From positions 62,001-126,000 of the forward strand of contig NZ_QGGR01000018.1 in NCBI RefSeq assembly GCF_003148685.1: a stretch of 64,000 nt of DNA. The letters run 5' to 3'. Origin of the DNA: Actinoplanes xinjiangensis (GTDB lineage Bacteria; Actinomycetota; Actinomycetes; Mycobacteriales; Micromonosporaceae). A program made the translations under genes and the position numbers. A model generated the notes under the pieces. That model made no database searches. It was given only the letters and a program-made list of their open reading frames with translations, and was not told the DNA's origin. Of the stretch, positions 18,881 through 26,865 are shown in pieces (positions within the stretch are counted from its first letter, which is position 1; each line of letters begins with the position of its first letter).

Positions 18881-19447
18881 ATGATCAACGCGGTGAACCG
18901 CCGGATCGACCGCTGGAAGACCGCCGCGGGACGGGCGACCGCCGTGCCGTTCCTGATCCGCTGTGGCATCGCGCTCGCCGGCCTGCTCACCGTCGGCGTG
19001 GCCTGGCCGGCCGAGCTGCTGTCCAGCCCGCGGATCATGCTGCCGGTCCTGGCCGTGGTGTTCTGGCCGGCGGCGGCACCGCGGGGCCGGGGTGGCACGG
19101 CGATCGCGCTCACCGCGATCGCCGGCTGGCTGATCGACACCGCCGGTTACGGTTCGCCGGTCGAGCTGTGGCGGGTGCTGGCCCTGGCCACCGTGCTCTA
19201 CCTGGGGCACACCCTGACGGCTCTGGCGGCGGTCCTGCCGTACGACGCGATGGTCAACTTCGATGTGCCGGCCCTCTGGCTGGGCCGCGCGCTGCTCGTC
19301 GTGCTGCTCGCCGCGGTGGTCATCATCCTGGCCCTCGGCCTGACCGCCGACCTCGGTGGAGAGGCGTTCCAGCTGGCCACGCTGGTCGGACTTGTCGCTG
19401 CAACCGCTGTGACAATGGTCCTAGCCCGTATGGCCCGCCGCGAGTGA
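18881..19447 (+). CDS. Membrane protein at the end of the MoxR/DUF58 cluster
   Basis: A 188-residue integral membrane protein with about five hydrophobic helices (near residues 25-42, 49-60, 70-85, 93-120 and 130-180) and short basic termini. No family recognised. ATG 18881 immediately follows the DUF58 stop (TGA, C, ATG), with GAGGGG upstream. It is therefore the last gene of the DUF4129/MoxR/DUF58 operon. Confidence 0.85.
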   Translation: MINAVNRRIDRWKTAAGRATAVPFLIRCGIALAGLLTVGVAWPAELLSSPRIMLPVLAVVFWPAAAPRGRGGTAIALTAIAGWLIDTAGYGSPVELWRVLALATVLYLGHTLTALAAVLPYDAMVNFDVPALWLGRALLVVLLAAVVIILALGLTADLGGEAFQLATLVGLVAATAVTMVLARMARRE

Positions 19448-19466
19448 AATCTGAGTGTTTCGTCAC

Positions 19467-19534
19467 TTGACTTGGGCCGTTGTGATCGTCACAGAACGGC
19501 GCATGAAAGGGGCCCGGCGCGCGACAATAGGGGC
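19467..19534 (+). promoter_or_regulatory. Promoter region of ndh
   Basis: GACAAT (19523-19528) lies exactly 6 nt before GTG 19535, giving leaderless geometry; AGGGG between them is too close to act as a ribosome site. TTGACT at 19467-19472 is a possible -35 of a second, upstream promoter, but no matching -10 is obvious. Confidence 0.45.
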
Positions 19535-20893
19535 GTGAATCCGCCGCGCATCGTCGTCGTAGGAGCAGGTCACGTCGGGCTTTACGCCGCCCTCCGCCTG
19601 TCCAAGAAGCTGAACCGGAACCGGGCCGAGATCGTCGTCATTGACCCTGTTCCGCACATGACTTACCAGCCGTTCCTGCCTGAGGCAGCGGCCGGTAACA
19701 TTTCGCCGCGACACGCTGTGGTGCCGCTGCGCCGGGAGCTCAAGAAGTGCCGCATCGTCTCCGGTGAGGTCACGAAGGTTGAGCACGCTCGAAAGACCGT
19801 CACGATCCAGCCGATCGACGGCCCGGCTTACGAGATGGAGTACGACCACATCATCGTGGCGCCCGGCTCGGTCTCACGTACCCTGCCCATTCCCGGCCTC
19901 AGTGACCGGGGCATCGGCCTCAAGACCATCGGTGAGGCCATCTACCTGCGTAACCACATCCTCGACCGGCTGGACGTCGCCGCGGCGACGCCCGACGAGG
20001 ACGTGCGCAAGGCCTCGCTGAACTTCGTGTTCGTCGGCGGTGGTTTCGCCGGCATCGAGGCGCTCGCCGAGATGCAGGACGTCGTCGCCGACGCCCTGAA
20101 GTACTACCCGGAGCTGGACCCGAAGGAGGTCCACTTCATCCTGGTCGAGGCCAGCAACCGGATTCTGCCGGAGGTCGGCCCCGAGATGGGCGCCTACACC
20201 GCCCGCCAGCTCGCCGGCCGCGGTGTCGACCTGCGCCTGAGCACCTTCCTGCAGTCCTGCGTCGACGGCCGGATCGTGCTCTCCGACGGTGACACCTTCC
20301 GCGCCGAGACGCTGGTCTGGACCGCCGGTGTGAAGCCGTCGCCGATGCTGGCGAGCACGGACCTCCCGCTGGGCCCGAAGGGTCACGTCAACTGCCTGCC
20401 CACGCTTCAGGTGGCCGACCTGGAGACCAACGAGGTGTGGGAGGGTGCCTGGTCCGCGGGCGACTGCGCGCAGGTGCCCGACCTGACCAACCCGGGCGGC
20501 TACTGCTCGCCGAGTGCGCAGCACGCCGTCCGTCAGGCCAAGGTCCTCGCCGATAACATCGCCCAGGTGGTCCTCGGCGGCGCGCCCAAGGACTACCGCC
20601 ACAAGCACGTCGGCGGTGTCGCGGGCCTCGGCCTCAACAAGGGTGTCGCGCACGTCTACGGCATCAAGGTCAAGGGCTACCCGGCGTGGCTGATGCACCG
20701 CTTCTACCACGTCAGCCGGATCCCGTCGTTCAACCGCAAGGTGCGCGTGGTGGCCGACTGGGTGCTCGCCTTCATGCTCAAGCGGGAGACCGTGGCCCTC
20801 GGCCAGCTGCACCGCCCGCGTGAGGATTTCACCGAGGTGACCCCGCCGGTCGAGCTCCCCGGCGAGGAGAAGGTCGGCGCCGGAGCCCGCTGA
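19535..20893 (+). CDS. ndh: Type II NADH dehydrogenase
   Basis: A single-subunit, non-proton-pumping NADH:quinone oxidoreductase of the respiratory chain. The 452-residue protein has an N-terminal FAD-binding Rossmann motif (IVVVGAGHVGLYAA), the second dinucleotide-binding motif FVFVGGGFAGIEALAE near residue 166, the segment WTAGVKPSP, and the FAD-binding WSAGDCAQVPD. The C-terminal amphipathic membrane-anchoring region contains AWLMHRFYHVSRIPSFNRK (a stretch of 19). GTG 19535 is chosen because of the -10-like element 6 nt upstream. A tRNA gene follows after 56 bp. Confidence 0.95.
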   Translation: MNPPRIVVVGAGHVGLYAALRLSKKLNRNRAEIVVIDPVPHMTYQPFLPEAAAGNISPRHAVVPLRRELKKCRIVSGEVTKVEHARKTVTIQPIDGPAYEMEYDHIIVAPGSVSRTLPIPGLSDRGIGLKTIGEAIYLRNHILDRLDVAAATPDEDVRKASLNFVFVGGGFAGIEALAEMQDVVADALKYYPELDPKEVHFILVEASNRILPEVGPEMGAYTARQLAGRGVDLRLSTFLQSCVDGRIVLSDGDTFRAETLVWTAGVKPSPMLASTDLPLGPKGHVNCLPTLQVADLETNEVWEGAWSAGDCAQVPDLTNPGGYCSPSAQHAVRQAKVLADNIAQVVLGGAPKDYRHKHVGGVAGLGLNKGVAHVYGIKVKGYPAWLMHRFYHVSRIPSFNRKVRVVADWVLAFMLKRETVALGQLHRPREDFTEVTPPVELPGEEKVGAGAR

Positions 20894-20949
20894 TCCGGCC
20901 AATGCCGTTTCCACTGCCCGGGCGGCACCAGCTACGGTGTTCGCAGGCC

Positions 20950-21034
20950 GCCCGGGTGGTGGAATGGCAGACACGGCCGCCTTAAAAGCGGCTGCCCAAA
21001 AGGCGTGCGGGTTCGAGACCCGCCCCGGGCACCA
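20950..21034 (+). tRNA. tRNA-Leu(UAA), CCA encoded
   Basis: 85 nt. The acceptor GCCCGGG (20950-20956) pairs with CCCGGGC (21024-21030), followed by discriminator A and CCA at 21032-21034. The anticodon stem GCCGC/GCGGC encloses loop CTTAAAA, with anticodon TAA at 20983-20985. A long variable arm (class II) and the T-loop GTTCGAGAC confirm Leu. Confidence 0.96.
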
Positions 21035-21041
21035 TCTCCAG

Positions 21042-21067
21042 CGGTCGCGGCGGGCCCGCCGCGACCG
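21042..21067 (+). terminator. Perfect palindromic terminator after tRNA-Leu
   Basis: CGGTCGCGGCGGG (21042-21054) is followed directly by its reverse complement CCCGCCGCGACCG (21055-21067). It starts 8 nt after the tRNA 3' end. Confidence 0.7.
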
Positions 21068-21088
21068 TGATCGTCGTCGCACACGCCC

Positions 21089-21124
21089 TGAGCAGCAGAA
21101 AATCAGGGTTTTTCAGGCTGCTCA
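21089..21124 (+). promoter_or_regulatory. AT-containing hairpin upstream of the Bax-inhibitor-1 gene
   Basis: TGAGCAGC (21089-21096) pairs with GCTGCTCA (21117-21124). Inside, GAAAA (21098-21102) faces TTTTC. The A/T-rich inner stem is unusual for this DNA. It could be a leader attenuator or a second terminator for the tRNA transcript. Confidence 0.45.
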
Positions 21125-21211
21125 CAGCTTTCGGGTGCGGCGCGAACGGCACTCACCGCTTACCCTTGAACGCAGGCATAGCGCCGAAACCTCAAGGGAG
21201 GCTGGAAAACA

Positions 21212-22042
21212 GTGAAGACATCTAACCCGGTGCTCTCACGACTCGGCCAGGCGGCCGAGCGGGAGCGAACGGCCGGGTACGGGCCATACGGGCCGGCCGC
21301 GCAGCCGGGTTACGGTCAGCCGGCATACGGCGATCCCTACCCCACGGCTACGGGCTACCCCTCCGCTCCTCCGGCCGTCCAGCCCATGACCATCGACGAC
21401 GTGGTCGTCAAGACGGTCACGCTGCTCGGCATCACCGGCGCCACCGCGGTGGCCGCATGGGCCCTCATCCCGAACGCACTGGTCGGCCCGGCCTGGATCG
21501 GTGCCGCTCTGGTCGGGCTCGTGCTGGGCCTGGTGATCTCGTTCATGCGGGTCGCCAACCCGGCCCTCGTGATCGTCTACGCGCTGGTCGAGGGCGTGTT
21601 CGTCGGCATGGCGAGCAAGTTCTTCGAGACGCTGTACGACGGCATCGTCCTCCAGGCCGCGACAGCCACCTTCGGCGTCTTCTTCGTGATGGCGGCGCTC
21701 TACAGGGCGCGCGTCATCCGGGCGACGCCGAAGTTCGTCAAGGCCATGATCGCCGTGATGGCGGGCCTCTTCGCCGTCATGCTGATCAACTTCGTGCTGG
21801 CGATGTTCGACATCAACACCGGTCTGCGTGACGGCAGCCCGCTGGCCATCGGTTTCAGCATCGTCTGCATCGTGGTCGCCTCGTTGAGCTTCATCCTGAA
21901 CTTCAACGAGATCGAGGAGGGCGTGCGGATGGGTCTGCCGCAGCGCTACTCGTGGACCGCGGCGTTCGGCATCCTGGTCGGCCTCGTCTGGCTCTACATC
22001 GAGATGCTGCGCCTGCTGAGCTACTTCCAGGGCGACGACTGA
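21212..22042 (+). CDS. Bax inhibitor-1/YccA family membrane protein
   Basis: A 276-residue protein. Residues 1-60 are cytoplasmic, disordered and Tyr/Gly/Pro-rich (PYGPAAQPGYGQPAYGDPYP). About seven transmembrane helices follow, with the family features NPALVIVYALVEGVFVG and the C-terminal WTAAFGILVGLVWLYIEMLR. BI-1-like proteins are pH-sensitive channels/leak pores in characterised homologues; the bacterial role is uncertain. GTG 21212 has AAGGGAGG about 10 nt upstream. A clean terminator follows. Confidence 0.9.
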   Translation: MKTSNPVLSRLGQAAERERTAGYGPYGPAAQPGYGQPAYGDPYPTATGYPSAPPAVQPMTIDDVVVKTVTLLGITGATAVAAWALIPNALVGPAWIGAALVGLVLGLVISFMRVANPALVIVYALVEGVFVGMASKFFETLYDGIVLQAATATFGVFFVMAALYRARVIRATPKFVKAMIAVMAGLFAVMLINFVLAMFDINTGLRDGSPLAIGFSIVCIVVASLSFILNFNEIEEGVRMGLPQRYSWTAAFGILVGLVWLYIEMLRLLSYFQGDD

Positions 22043-22063
22043 CGGCTCGTCCGTCGTCATGAG

Positions 22064-22099
22064 CAACGCCCGGCCCGTCTCCCCACGGACCGGGCGTTG
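22064..22099 (+). terminator. Intrinsic terminator after the Bax-inhibitor-1 gene
   Basis: CAACGCCCGG (22064-22073) pairs with CCGGGCGTTG (22090-22099), 10 bp, starting 22 bp after the stop. Confidence 0.75.
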
Positions 22100-22232
22100 T
22101 CCCTGATCTCACCGATTGCCCGTCCCGCGCCCCGGCGCAGGGCGGGCAATCGCCTTTCCCGGCGGCGCCCTACCGTCCGCCGCCCCCTTCCCGCCGCCGT
22201 GGTCTCACGTTCATGCAGTCGGCCGACCCGGG

Positions 22233-22244
22233 TATCGTCGCCGG
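22233..22244 (+). promoter_or_regulatory. Leaderless-type -10 element
   Basis: TATCGT (22233-22238) lies 6 nt before GTG 22245, with no ribosome site. Confidence 0.4.
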
Positions 22245-22829
22245 GTGCCCGACTTCGCCACCGCCATCGAGCGCCTGCTGACCCGGATCCACCACTGGGA
22301 CGAGCCCCGCTGGCGGTCGGCCCCAGCGATCCCGCCCGCTGCCGATTCCGCGCCGGTGCCCGGCGCCGCGTCTGTTGCTCCGTCCGGCATCGCCGATTCC
22401 GGGAAGGTCCCGCCCGGCGCCGGTTCCCCACAGCCGTCCGGCGCGGCTGACGTCTCCCAAGCGGGCCAGGCAGCGGCCGATACTCGATCGCCGCTGGTCG
22501 GGGCCACGGCGGTCACCAGTGCTGAGCTGTTCGAGGCCACGGCGGTCACCAGTGCTGAGCTGTTCGAGGCCACGGCGGTCACCCATTCACAGCTGGTCGG
22601 CGCCACGGCGGTCAGCCGCTCTGAGTTGGTGCAGGGCGTGGTTCAGCAGCTCGCCGACCTGGGCGCCGAAGCGGAGAACCGCCCGCCCCGCCCGGTGCCG
22701 CACCTTCACGACCTGGTGCTCCGCGACCAGTTGCGGGTACTGGCCGACGACATCCTCGCGGCCACTCCCGCCCCCGACCTGCTCGACCGGGCCGCCGCGG
22801 CGGTCAACGAGGTCCGCCGGCGCCTCTGA
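22245..22829 (+). CDS. Hypothetical protein with 11-residue tandem repeats
   Basis: A 194-residue soluble protein that I do not recognise. The N-terminus (VPDFATAIERLLTRIHHWDEPRW) is helical. A Pro/Ala/Ser-rich linker follows, then four tandem 11-residue units with consensus ATAVTSAELFE (residues ~87-130), and a helical C-terminus (LHDLVLRDQLRVLADDILAA). The start at GTG 22245 is supported by the -10-like box 6 nt upstream and by the loss of codon-like structure further upstream. No RNA-binding or catalytic motif is visible. Codon position-3 GC is high and typical, so I treat it as a real gene. Confidence 0.65.
   Translation: MPDFATAIERLLTRIHHWDEPRWRSAPAIPPAADSAPVPGAASVAPSGIADSGKVPPGAGSPQPSGAADVSQAGQAAADTRSPLVGATAVTSAELFEATAVTSAELFEATAVTHSQLVGATAVSRSELVQGVVQQLADLGAEAENRPPRPVPHLHDLVLRDQLRVLADDILAATPAPDLLDRAAAAVNEVRRRL
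22503..22634 (+). repeat. 33-bp in-frame tandem repeats (4 units)
   Basis: Units start at 22503, 22536, 22569 and 22602 with GCCACGGCGGTCA. The first two are identical over 33 bp; the third and fourth diverge after the first 13-15 bases. They encode ATAVTSAELFE twice, then ATAVTHSQLVG and ATAVSRSELVQ. Confidence 0.9.
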
Positions 22830-23471
22830 CCCCGCCTCCGGTCACCACAGAGGGCCTTCTCCCGCTCCTTCTCTTGTACGGGCCTGCCCGCCCCTGAAAA
22901 ACCATCCCGTTCCCGGGCTACCGCGCGACGTGGGCGGCAGACCGGACCGCAGCGCGACCGCCGGGCTGAGGCCTTCGGTCACCGCCGGCTGGCTCCCACC
23001 GTCGTCTCGAGGCACCGGAGACGACGCTGAGAACCAGCCGAAGCCTTACGCCACCGATCAAGGGCACGCGGATGTCACCCACCGCGGATGTCACCCAGGG
23101 CGGATGTCACCCAGGGCACGGCGGCCGGCTTGTGGAGGCGGGGCGCCTTGTAGCGGTTGGGCAGCGGCCCACGCGCGCGGGGGCGGCACGCAACGCCAGG
23201 CCGGTGTGCACGCCGGGGACGGAGAGCAATTCAGGGCGATGAGCAACGCCGGTGCAGGGAGCAAACGCCAGGACGGGGAGTCGACCAGGGCGGTGAGTCA
23301 AGCGAGGGCGGCGGGCAATACCTGGGTCGTGAGTGCGCCGGACGAGTGAGCAACGGCGGGGCGGTGAGTGCTCCAGGACGGTGAGCAACGCCGAGCCGGC
23401 GGCCTGAGAAGCGGCGGGCGAGGAAGAGCGGGCCGGCGGGGAGAGACATGCCGGTCGCCGGGAATGGGCGA
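22830..23471. other. Gene-free stretch with short repeats
   Basis: About 640 bp between the repeat protein and the thiolase terminator in which I find no convincing gene on either strand. It contains three 16-bp tandem copies of GCGGATGTCACCCA plus 2 bp (23068-23115). Between 23240 and 23400 there are scattered copies of GTGAGCAACG and GGGCGGTGAGT. It may be decayed coding sequence or a repeat-expanded spacer. Confidence 0.6.
23068..23115. repeat. 16-bp tandem repeat, three copies
   Basis: GCGGATGTCACCCA followed by CC or GG, starting at 23068, 23084 and 23100. Copies 2 and 3 are identical. Confidence 0.85.
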
Positions 23472-23499
23472 GCCCGGCACGTGGTGCGACGTGCCGGGC
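23472..23499 (-). terminator. Terminator of the thiolase gene
   Basis: GCCCGGCACGT (23472-23482) and ACGTGCCGGGC (23489-23499) form a perfect 11-bp stem with a 6-nt loop, 18 bp beyond the thiolase stop on the minus strand. Confidence 0.75.
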
Positions 23500-23517
23500 C
23501 CGAGTGGGTGGATGCGG

Positions 23518-24762
23518 TCAGCTGAGGCGTTCGATGACCAGGGCCATGCCCTGCCCGCCGCCGACGCACATGGTTTCCAGCCCGATGCTCTTGTCGTGCC
23601 AGTCGAGGGAGTTCAGCAGGGTGCCGGTGATGCGGGCACCGGTCATGCCGAACGGGTGGCCGACGGCGATGGCGCCACCGTTGACGTTGAGCTTCTCGAT
23701 CGGGATACCGAGATCCTGGTAGGAGGGGATCACCTGGGCGGCGAACGCCTCGTTGATCTCGACCAGGTCCACGTCGCCGATGGTCATGCCGGCGCGCTTG
23801 AGGGCCTGCTTCGACGCCTCGACCGGGCCGAGGCCCATGATCTCCGGGGACAGTGCGGTCACGCCGGTGGAGATGATCCGGGCGAGCGGGGTGATCCCGA
23901 GTTCCCGGGCCTTGGTGTCGCTCATGATGACCAGGGCGGCGGCGCCGTCGTTGAGCGGGCAGCAGTTGCCGGCGGTGACCCGGCCGTCTTCCCGGAAGAC
24001 CGGCTTCAGCTGGGAGACCGCGTCGATGGTGACGCCGGCGCGGGGGCCGTCGTCCTTCGACACCACGGTGCCGTCGGGCAGGGTCACGGGGGTGATCTCC
24101 CGCTCCCAGAAGCCGTTGGCGATGGCCTTCTCGGCGAGGTTCTGGCTGCGTACGCCGAATTCGTCCATCTCCTCGCGGGAGATGTTCTTGACCTGTGCCA
24201 GGTTTTCGGCGGTGTAGCCCATCCCGATGTAGATGTCGGGGAGCAGGCCGTCGGCGCGCGGGTCGTGCCAGGTGGTGCCGTTCTTCGCGGAGGTGGCGGT
24301 GCGGGCCTGGGCGTCGGCGAAGGCGGGGTTGGTCCACGACCCGCCGACGAGCTCCTGGGCGGCCGACGGCAGACCGTCGGAGCTGCCGCGGGCGAAACGG
24401 GACACGGTCTCGACACCGGCCGAGATGAAGATGTCGCCCTCACCGGCCTTGATGGCGTGGAAGGCCATCCGGGTGGTCTGCAGCGAGGACGAGCAGTACC
24501 GCGTGACGGTGGCGCCGGGCAGGCCGTCGAGGCCCAGCTTTGTGGCGACGACGCGGGCCATGTTGAAGCCCTGTTCGCCGCCGGGCAGCCCGCAGCCGAG
24601 GTAGAGGTCCTCGATGAGCGTGCGGTCGAGCTGCGGCACCTTGTTGAGGGCGGCGTCGACGATCGTGGTGGCGAGATCGTCGGGGCGCAGATCCTTCAGT
24701 GAGCCCTTGTGGGCACGGCCGATGGGGGAGCGGGCAGTGGCGACGATGACAGCTTCCGGCAT
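23518..24762 (-). CDS. Acetyl-CoA C-acyltransferase (thiolase)
   Basis: A 414-residue thiolase (FadA3/Rv1074c-like by position) that cleaves 3-ketoacyl-CoA in beta-oxidation or condenses acetyl-CoA. The nucleophilic Cys90 is in VTRYCSSSLQT. VEINEAFAAQ, the catalytic His segment NVNGGAIAVGHPFGMTGAR (19 residues) and the proton-donor Cys in LETMCVGGGQGMA are all present. ATG 24762 is preceded by GGGGGG and a TAAACT box, so the transcript is probably leaderless. Confidence 0.94.
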   Translation of the reverse strand: MPEAVIVATARSPIGRAHKGSLKDLRPDDLATTIVDAALNKVPQLDRTLIEDLYLGCGLPGGEQGFNMARVVATKLGLDGLPGATVTRYCSSSLQTTRMAFHAIKAGEGDIFISAGVETVSRFARGSSDGLPSAAQELVGGSWTNPAFADAQARTATSAKNGTTWHDPRADGLLPDIYIGMGYTAENLAQVKNISREEMDEFGVRSQNLAEKAIANGFWEREITPVTLPDGTVVSKDDGPRAGVTIDAVSQLKPVFREDGRVTAGNCCPLNDGAAALVIMSDTKARELGITPLARIISTGVTALSPEIMGLGPVEASKQALKRAGMTIGDVDLVEINEAFAAQVIPSYQDLGIPIEKLNVNGGAIAVGHPFGMTGARITGTLLNSLDWHDKSIGLETMCVGGGQGMALVIERLS

Positions 24763-24774
24763 CCCCCCAGTTTA
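24763..24774 (-). promoter_or_regulatory. Leaderless-type -10 element of the thiolase gene
   Basis: Reading the minus strand, TAAACT (24774-24769) is followed by six G and then ATG at 24762. The G-run touches the ATG, so it cannot serve as a normally spaced ribosome site. Confidence 0.5.
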
Positions 24775-24893
24775 CTCATCAGTAACATGGTCGGAAGCGC
24801 GAATTTGTCACACGCCGTGAAAATACCCTTCGCCGGCCGTCGGCGCTGTCCCGGAGCGCTCCCGAAGCGCTTCCGGAGCGGTCCCGAAGCGGC

Positions 24894-25682
24894 TCAGACC
24901 CCGGTCATCGCGGCCTTCGCCACCGCCGGATAGAGCGCGTGCGCCCACACCCGATACCCGTCGGCGGAGGGGTGGAAGCCGTCGTAGCAGAGGGTGCCGG
25001 CGTCGGCCCGGAAGACCGCGCCCGTCTCGCCGGCCAGGTCGACCACCACACCACCGGCCTCGGCCACCGCCTTGGCCTGCGCTTTCGCCAGCCGTCGGCC
25101 GATGACCGCGGCGATCTGCCGCAGTGGTGGCGCCATCGACCGGGAGGCGCCCAGGTCGGGGCAGGTGCCGACGACCACCTGGACGCCGGCCGAACGCAGC
25201 CTGCGGACGGCCTGGCCGAGATGGCCGGCCGCGTCCTCGGCGGCACGCCCGGAGGCCGCATCGTACGACCCGATCAGGATGACGGCCACGTCCGGACGGT
25301 CGCCGAGCAGCGCCCGGGCCACCTGGGTGGCGAGGTCGCTGGACCGGGAGCCGGCCACGCCGACGCTGGAGAGCAGCACGTGCCGCTGTCCGGTACCGGG
25401 GGAGCCGTCGGCCAGCAGCCGGGCGAGCTGGCCGCCGACCGTGTCGGACAGCCACTCCACGCCGACGCCGACGGCCGCCGAGTCACCGAGGAGCACAAGA
25501 CGTAGCGGCGGCGCGTTCTGCGGGCCCATCGAGGTCCGCAGGGCCAGTCCCATGGTGGGCTTGGCATACCTCCGCGCTTTCGCCGCGAGCATCTCGCCGG
25601 CGATCAGGGCGACCCCGCCCACCGCCCCGGCCAGCAGGCTCGTGGCCGCGGCCCTGGTCAGACGTTCCGGCAGCCCAGCCAT
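24894..25682 (-). CDS. SGNH/GDSL hydrolase family protein (block III Asn missing)
   Basis: 262 residues. One N-terminal hydrophobic helix (ATSLLAGAVGGVALIAGEML) probably anchors or exports it. The SGNH nucleophile block LVLLGDSAA (Ser68), a TCPDLGA segment and the C-terminal DGFHPSADGY (catalytic Asp/His) are present. However, block III reads GSYD where the family has GxND, so the oxyanion-hole Asn is replaced by Tyr. ATG 25682 is chosen for the GGGAGGCGGG ribosome site; 25712 is an upstream alternative. It lies 16 bp after its paralogue (25699-26721). Orthologous position to exported Rv1075c. Confidence 0.88.
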   Translation of the reverse strand: MAGLPERLTRAAATSLLAGAVGGVALIAGEMLAAKARRYAKPTMGLALRTSMGPQNAPPLRLVLLGDSAAVGVGVEWLSDTVGGQLARLLADGSPGTGQRHVLLSSVGVAGSRSSDLATQVARALLGDRPDVAVILIGSYDAASGRAAEDAAGHLGQAVRRLRSAGVQVVVGTCPDLGASRSMAPPLRQIAAVIGRRLAKAQAKAVAEAGGVVVDLAGETGAVFRADAGTLCYDGFHPSADGYRVWAHALYPAVAKAAMTGV

Positions 25683-25698
25683 GTCCCGCCTCCCTGCA

Positions 25699-26721
25699 TC
25701 AGCCGACCTCATGATCCTCTGGGGTATACCCTACGACCCCACCGGTGGAGTCACCGCCGAGAACGGGGCCCGCGGTCGCCGGGCGCGCGGTGAACCAGCG
25801 GTAGCGCCGCATCCGGGCCCACCGGCCCGCCGGGGCGACCTCGGTTCCCGGGGCACGGACCGCCTCGTCGGCCGCCTCGGACAGGACGCGCACGTCCTCG
25901 GCGACCGGGAGCACTGCGCGGTCGTCCGTGCCGAGCACGGCCATCACGGTCGGCATCATCACGGATACCGCTCTCGCGTACCCCTCGACCGAGGGGTGGA
26001 AACGATCCTCGCTGTACATCCGCACCGGGTCGGCCTCGAACATCGGGCCGAGCAGGTTGCCGATCGACACCGTGCGCCCGCCGGCCTCGACCACCGCGAT
26101 GGTCTGCGCGGCCGCCAGCTGACGGCTCCAGCGCCGCGCCAGCCAGCGCAGCGGCGGCTTGATCGGCTGGATCGCGCCGAGGTCGGGACAGGTGCCGACC
26201 ACCACCCGGCAGCCGGCGGCCCGCAGCCGGCGCACCGCGTCACCCAGGTGCCGGACGGCGGCCGGCCGCGCCGAGAAGTGCGTCACGTCGTTGCCGCCGA
26301 TCAGGATGATCGCCAGCTCCGGCTGGTATTCCAGAGCGGCGTCCACCTGGTACGGAAGGCCGGCCGACACGGAGCCGACCACGGCCAGCCGGTGCAGGCG
26401 CACCGGGCGGCGCAGGCGGCGGGAGATGCCGGTGGCGAAGAGCGCGCCGGGTGTCTCCCGGGGACGGTGCACGCCGTACCCGGCGGCCGACGAATCACCC
26501 AGGATCACCAGCTCCAGGGCCTTACCACCGAACTTGGCGCCGTAGACACCGTCGCCGCGGGGCGGTGGTGCCTCGGCCATCGGGATCACCCGGCGTGCCT
26601 CGGCGGCCTGGCGCATCAGCAGTCCCGCGGAGAGGGCGGTCAGCCCGGCGGCTGCTCCGGCGACCCGCCCGGCGGTCCTGATCCACCGCCAGTGGGTGCC
26701 GACTACATCGATGCTGCTCAT
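25699..26721 (-). CDS. SGNH/GDSL-family hydrolase, membrane-anchored
   Basis: 340 residues, first of a tandem pair. It has an N-terminal hydrophobic helix (~17-37), the nucleophile block LVILGDSSAAGYG (Ser77), intact block III IGGNDVTH, the segment TCPDLGAI, and the catalytic DRFHPSVEGY. A ~75-residue C-terminal acidic/Arg-rich extension follows the hydrolase domain. Likely an esterase or lipase acting at the cell surface; substrate unknown. ATG 26721 has AGGGAG 5-6 nt upstream. Probably co-transcribed with the following paralogue, which differs at block III. Confidence 0.9.
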   Translation of the reverse strand: MSSIDVVGTHWRWIRTAGRVAGAAAGLTALSAGLLMRQAAEARRVIPMAEAPPPRGDGVYGAKFGGKALELVILGDSSAAGYGVHRPRETPGALFATGISRRLRRPVRLHRLAVVGSVSAGLPYQVDAALEYQPELAIILIGGNDVTHFSARPAAVRHLGDAVRRLRAAGCRVVVGTCPDLGAIQPIKPPLRWLARRWSRQLAAAQTIAVVEAGGRTVSIGNLLGPMFEADPVRMYSEDRFHPSVEGYARAVSVMMPTVMAVLGTDDRAVLPVAEDVRVLSEAADEAVRAPGTEVAPAGRWARMRRYRWFTARPATAGPVLGGDSTGGVVGYTPEDHEVG

Positions 26722-26865
26722 AGTCTCCCTCGCTGTCGCTCGAAGGGAACCATCCGGCTCGCCCATGATCGGCGTGTGAGTTCGGGATTCGAGGCTAACT
26801 CGCGCCTGCGAGAGGCAATCATGGCGCGCTCCCGTCATGCTGGAGTTGCGGAAAGGGGAACAGAG

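Noticed and set aside
24994-26820. Long plus-strand frame running into the DUF1232 gene
   Set aside because: Antisense to two clear SGNH hydrolases; the real start is ATG 26866 with a ribosome site.
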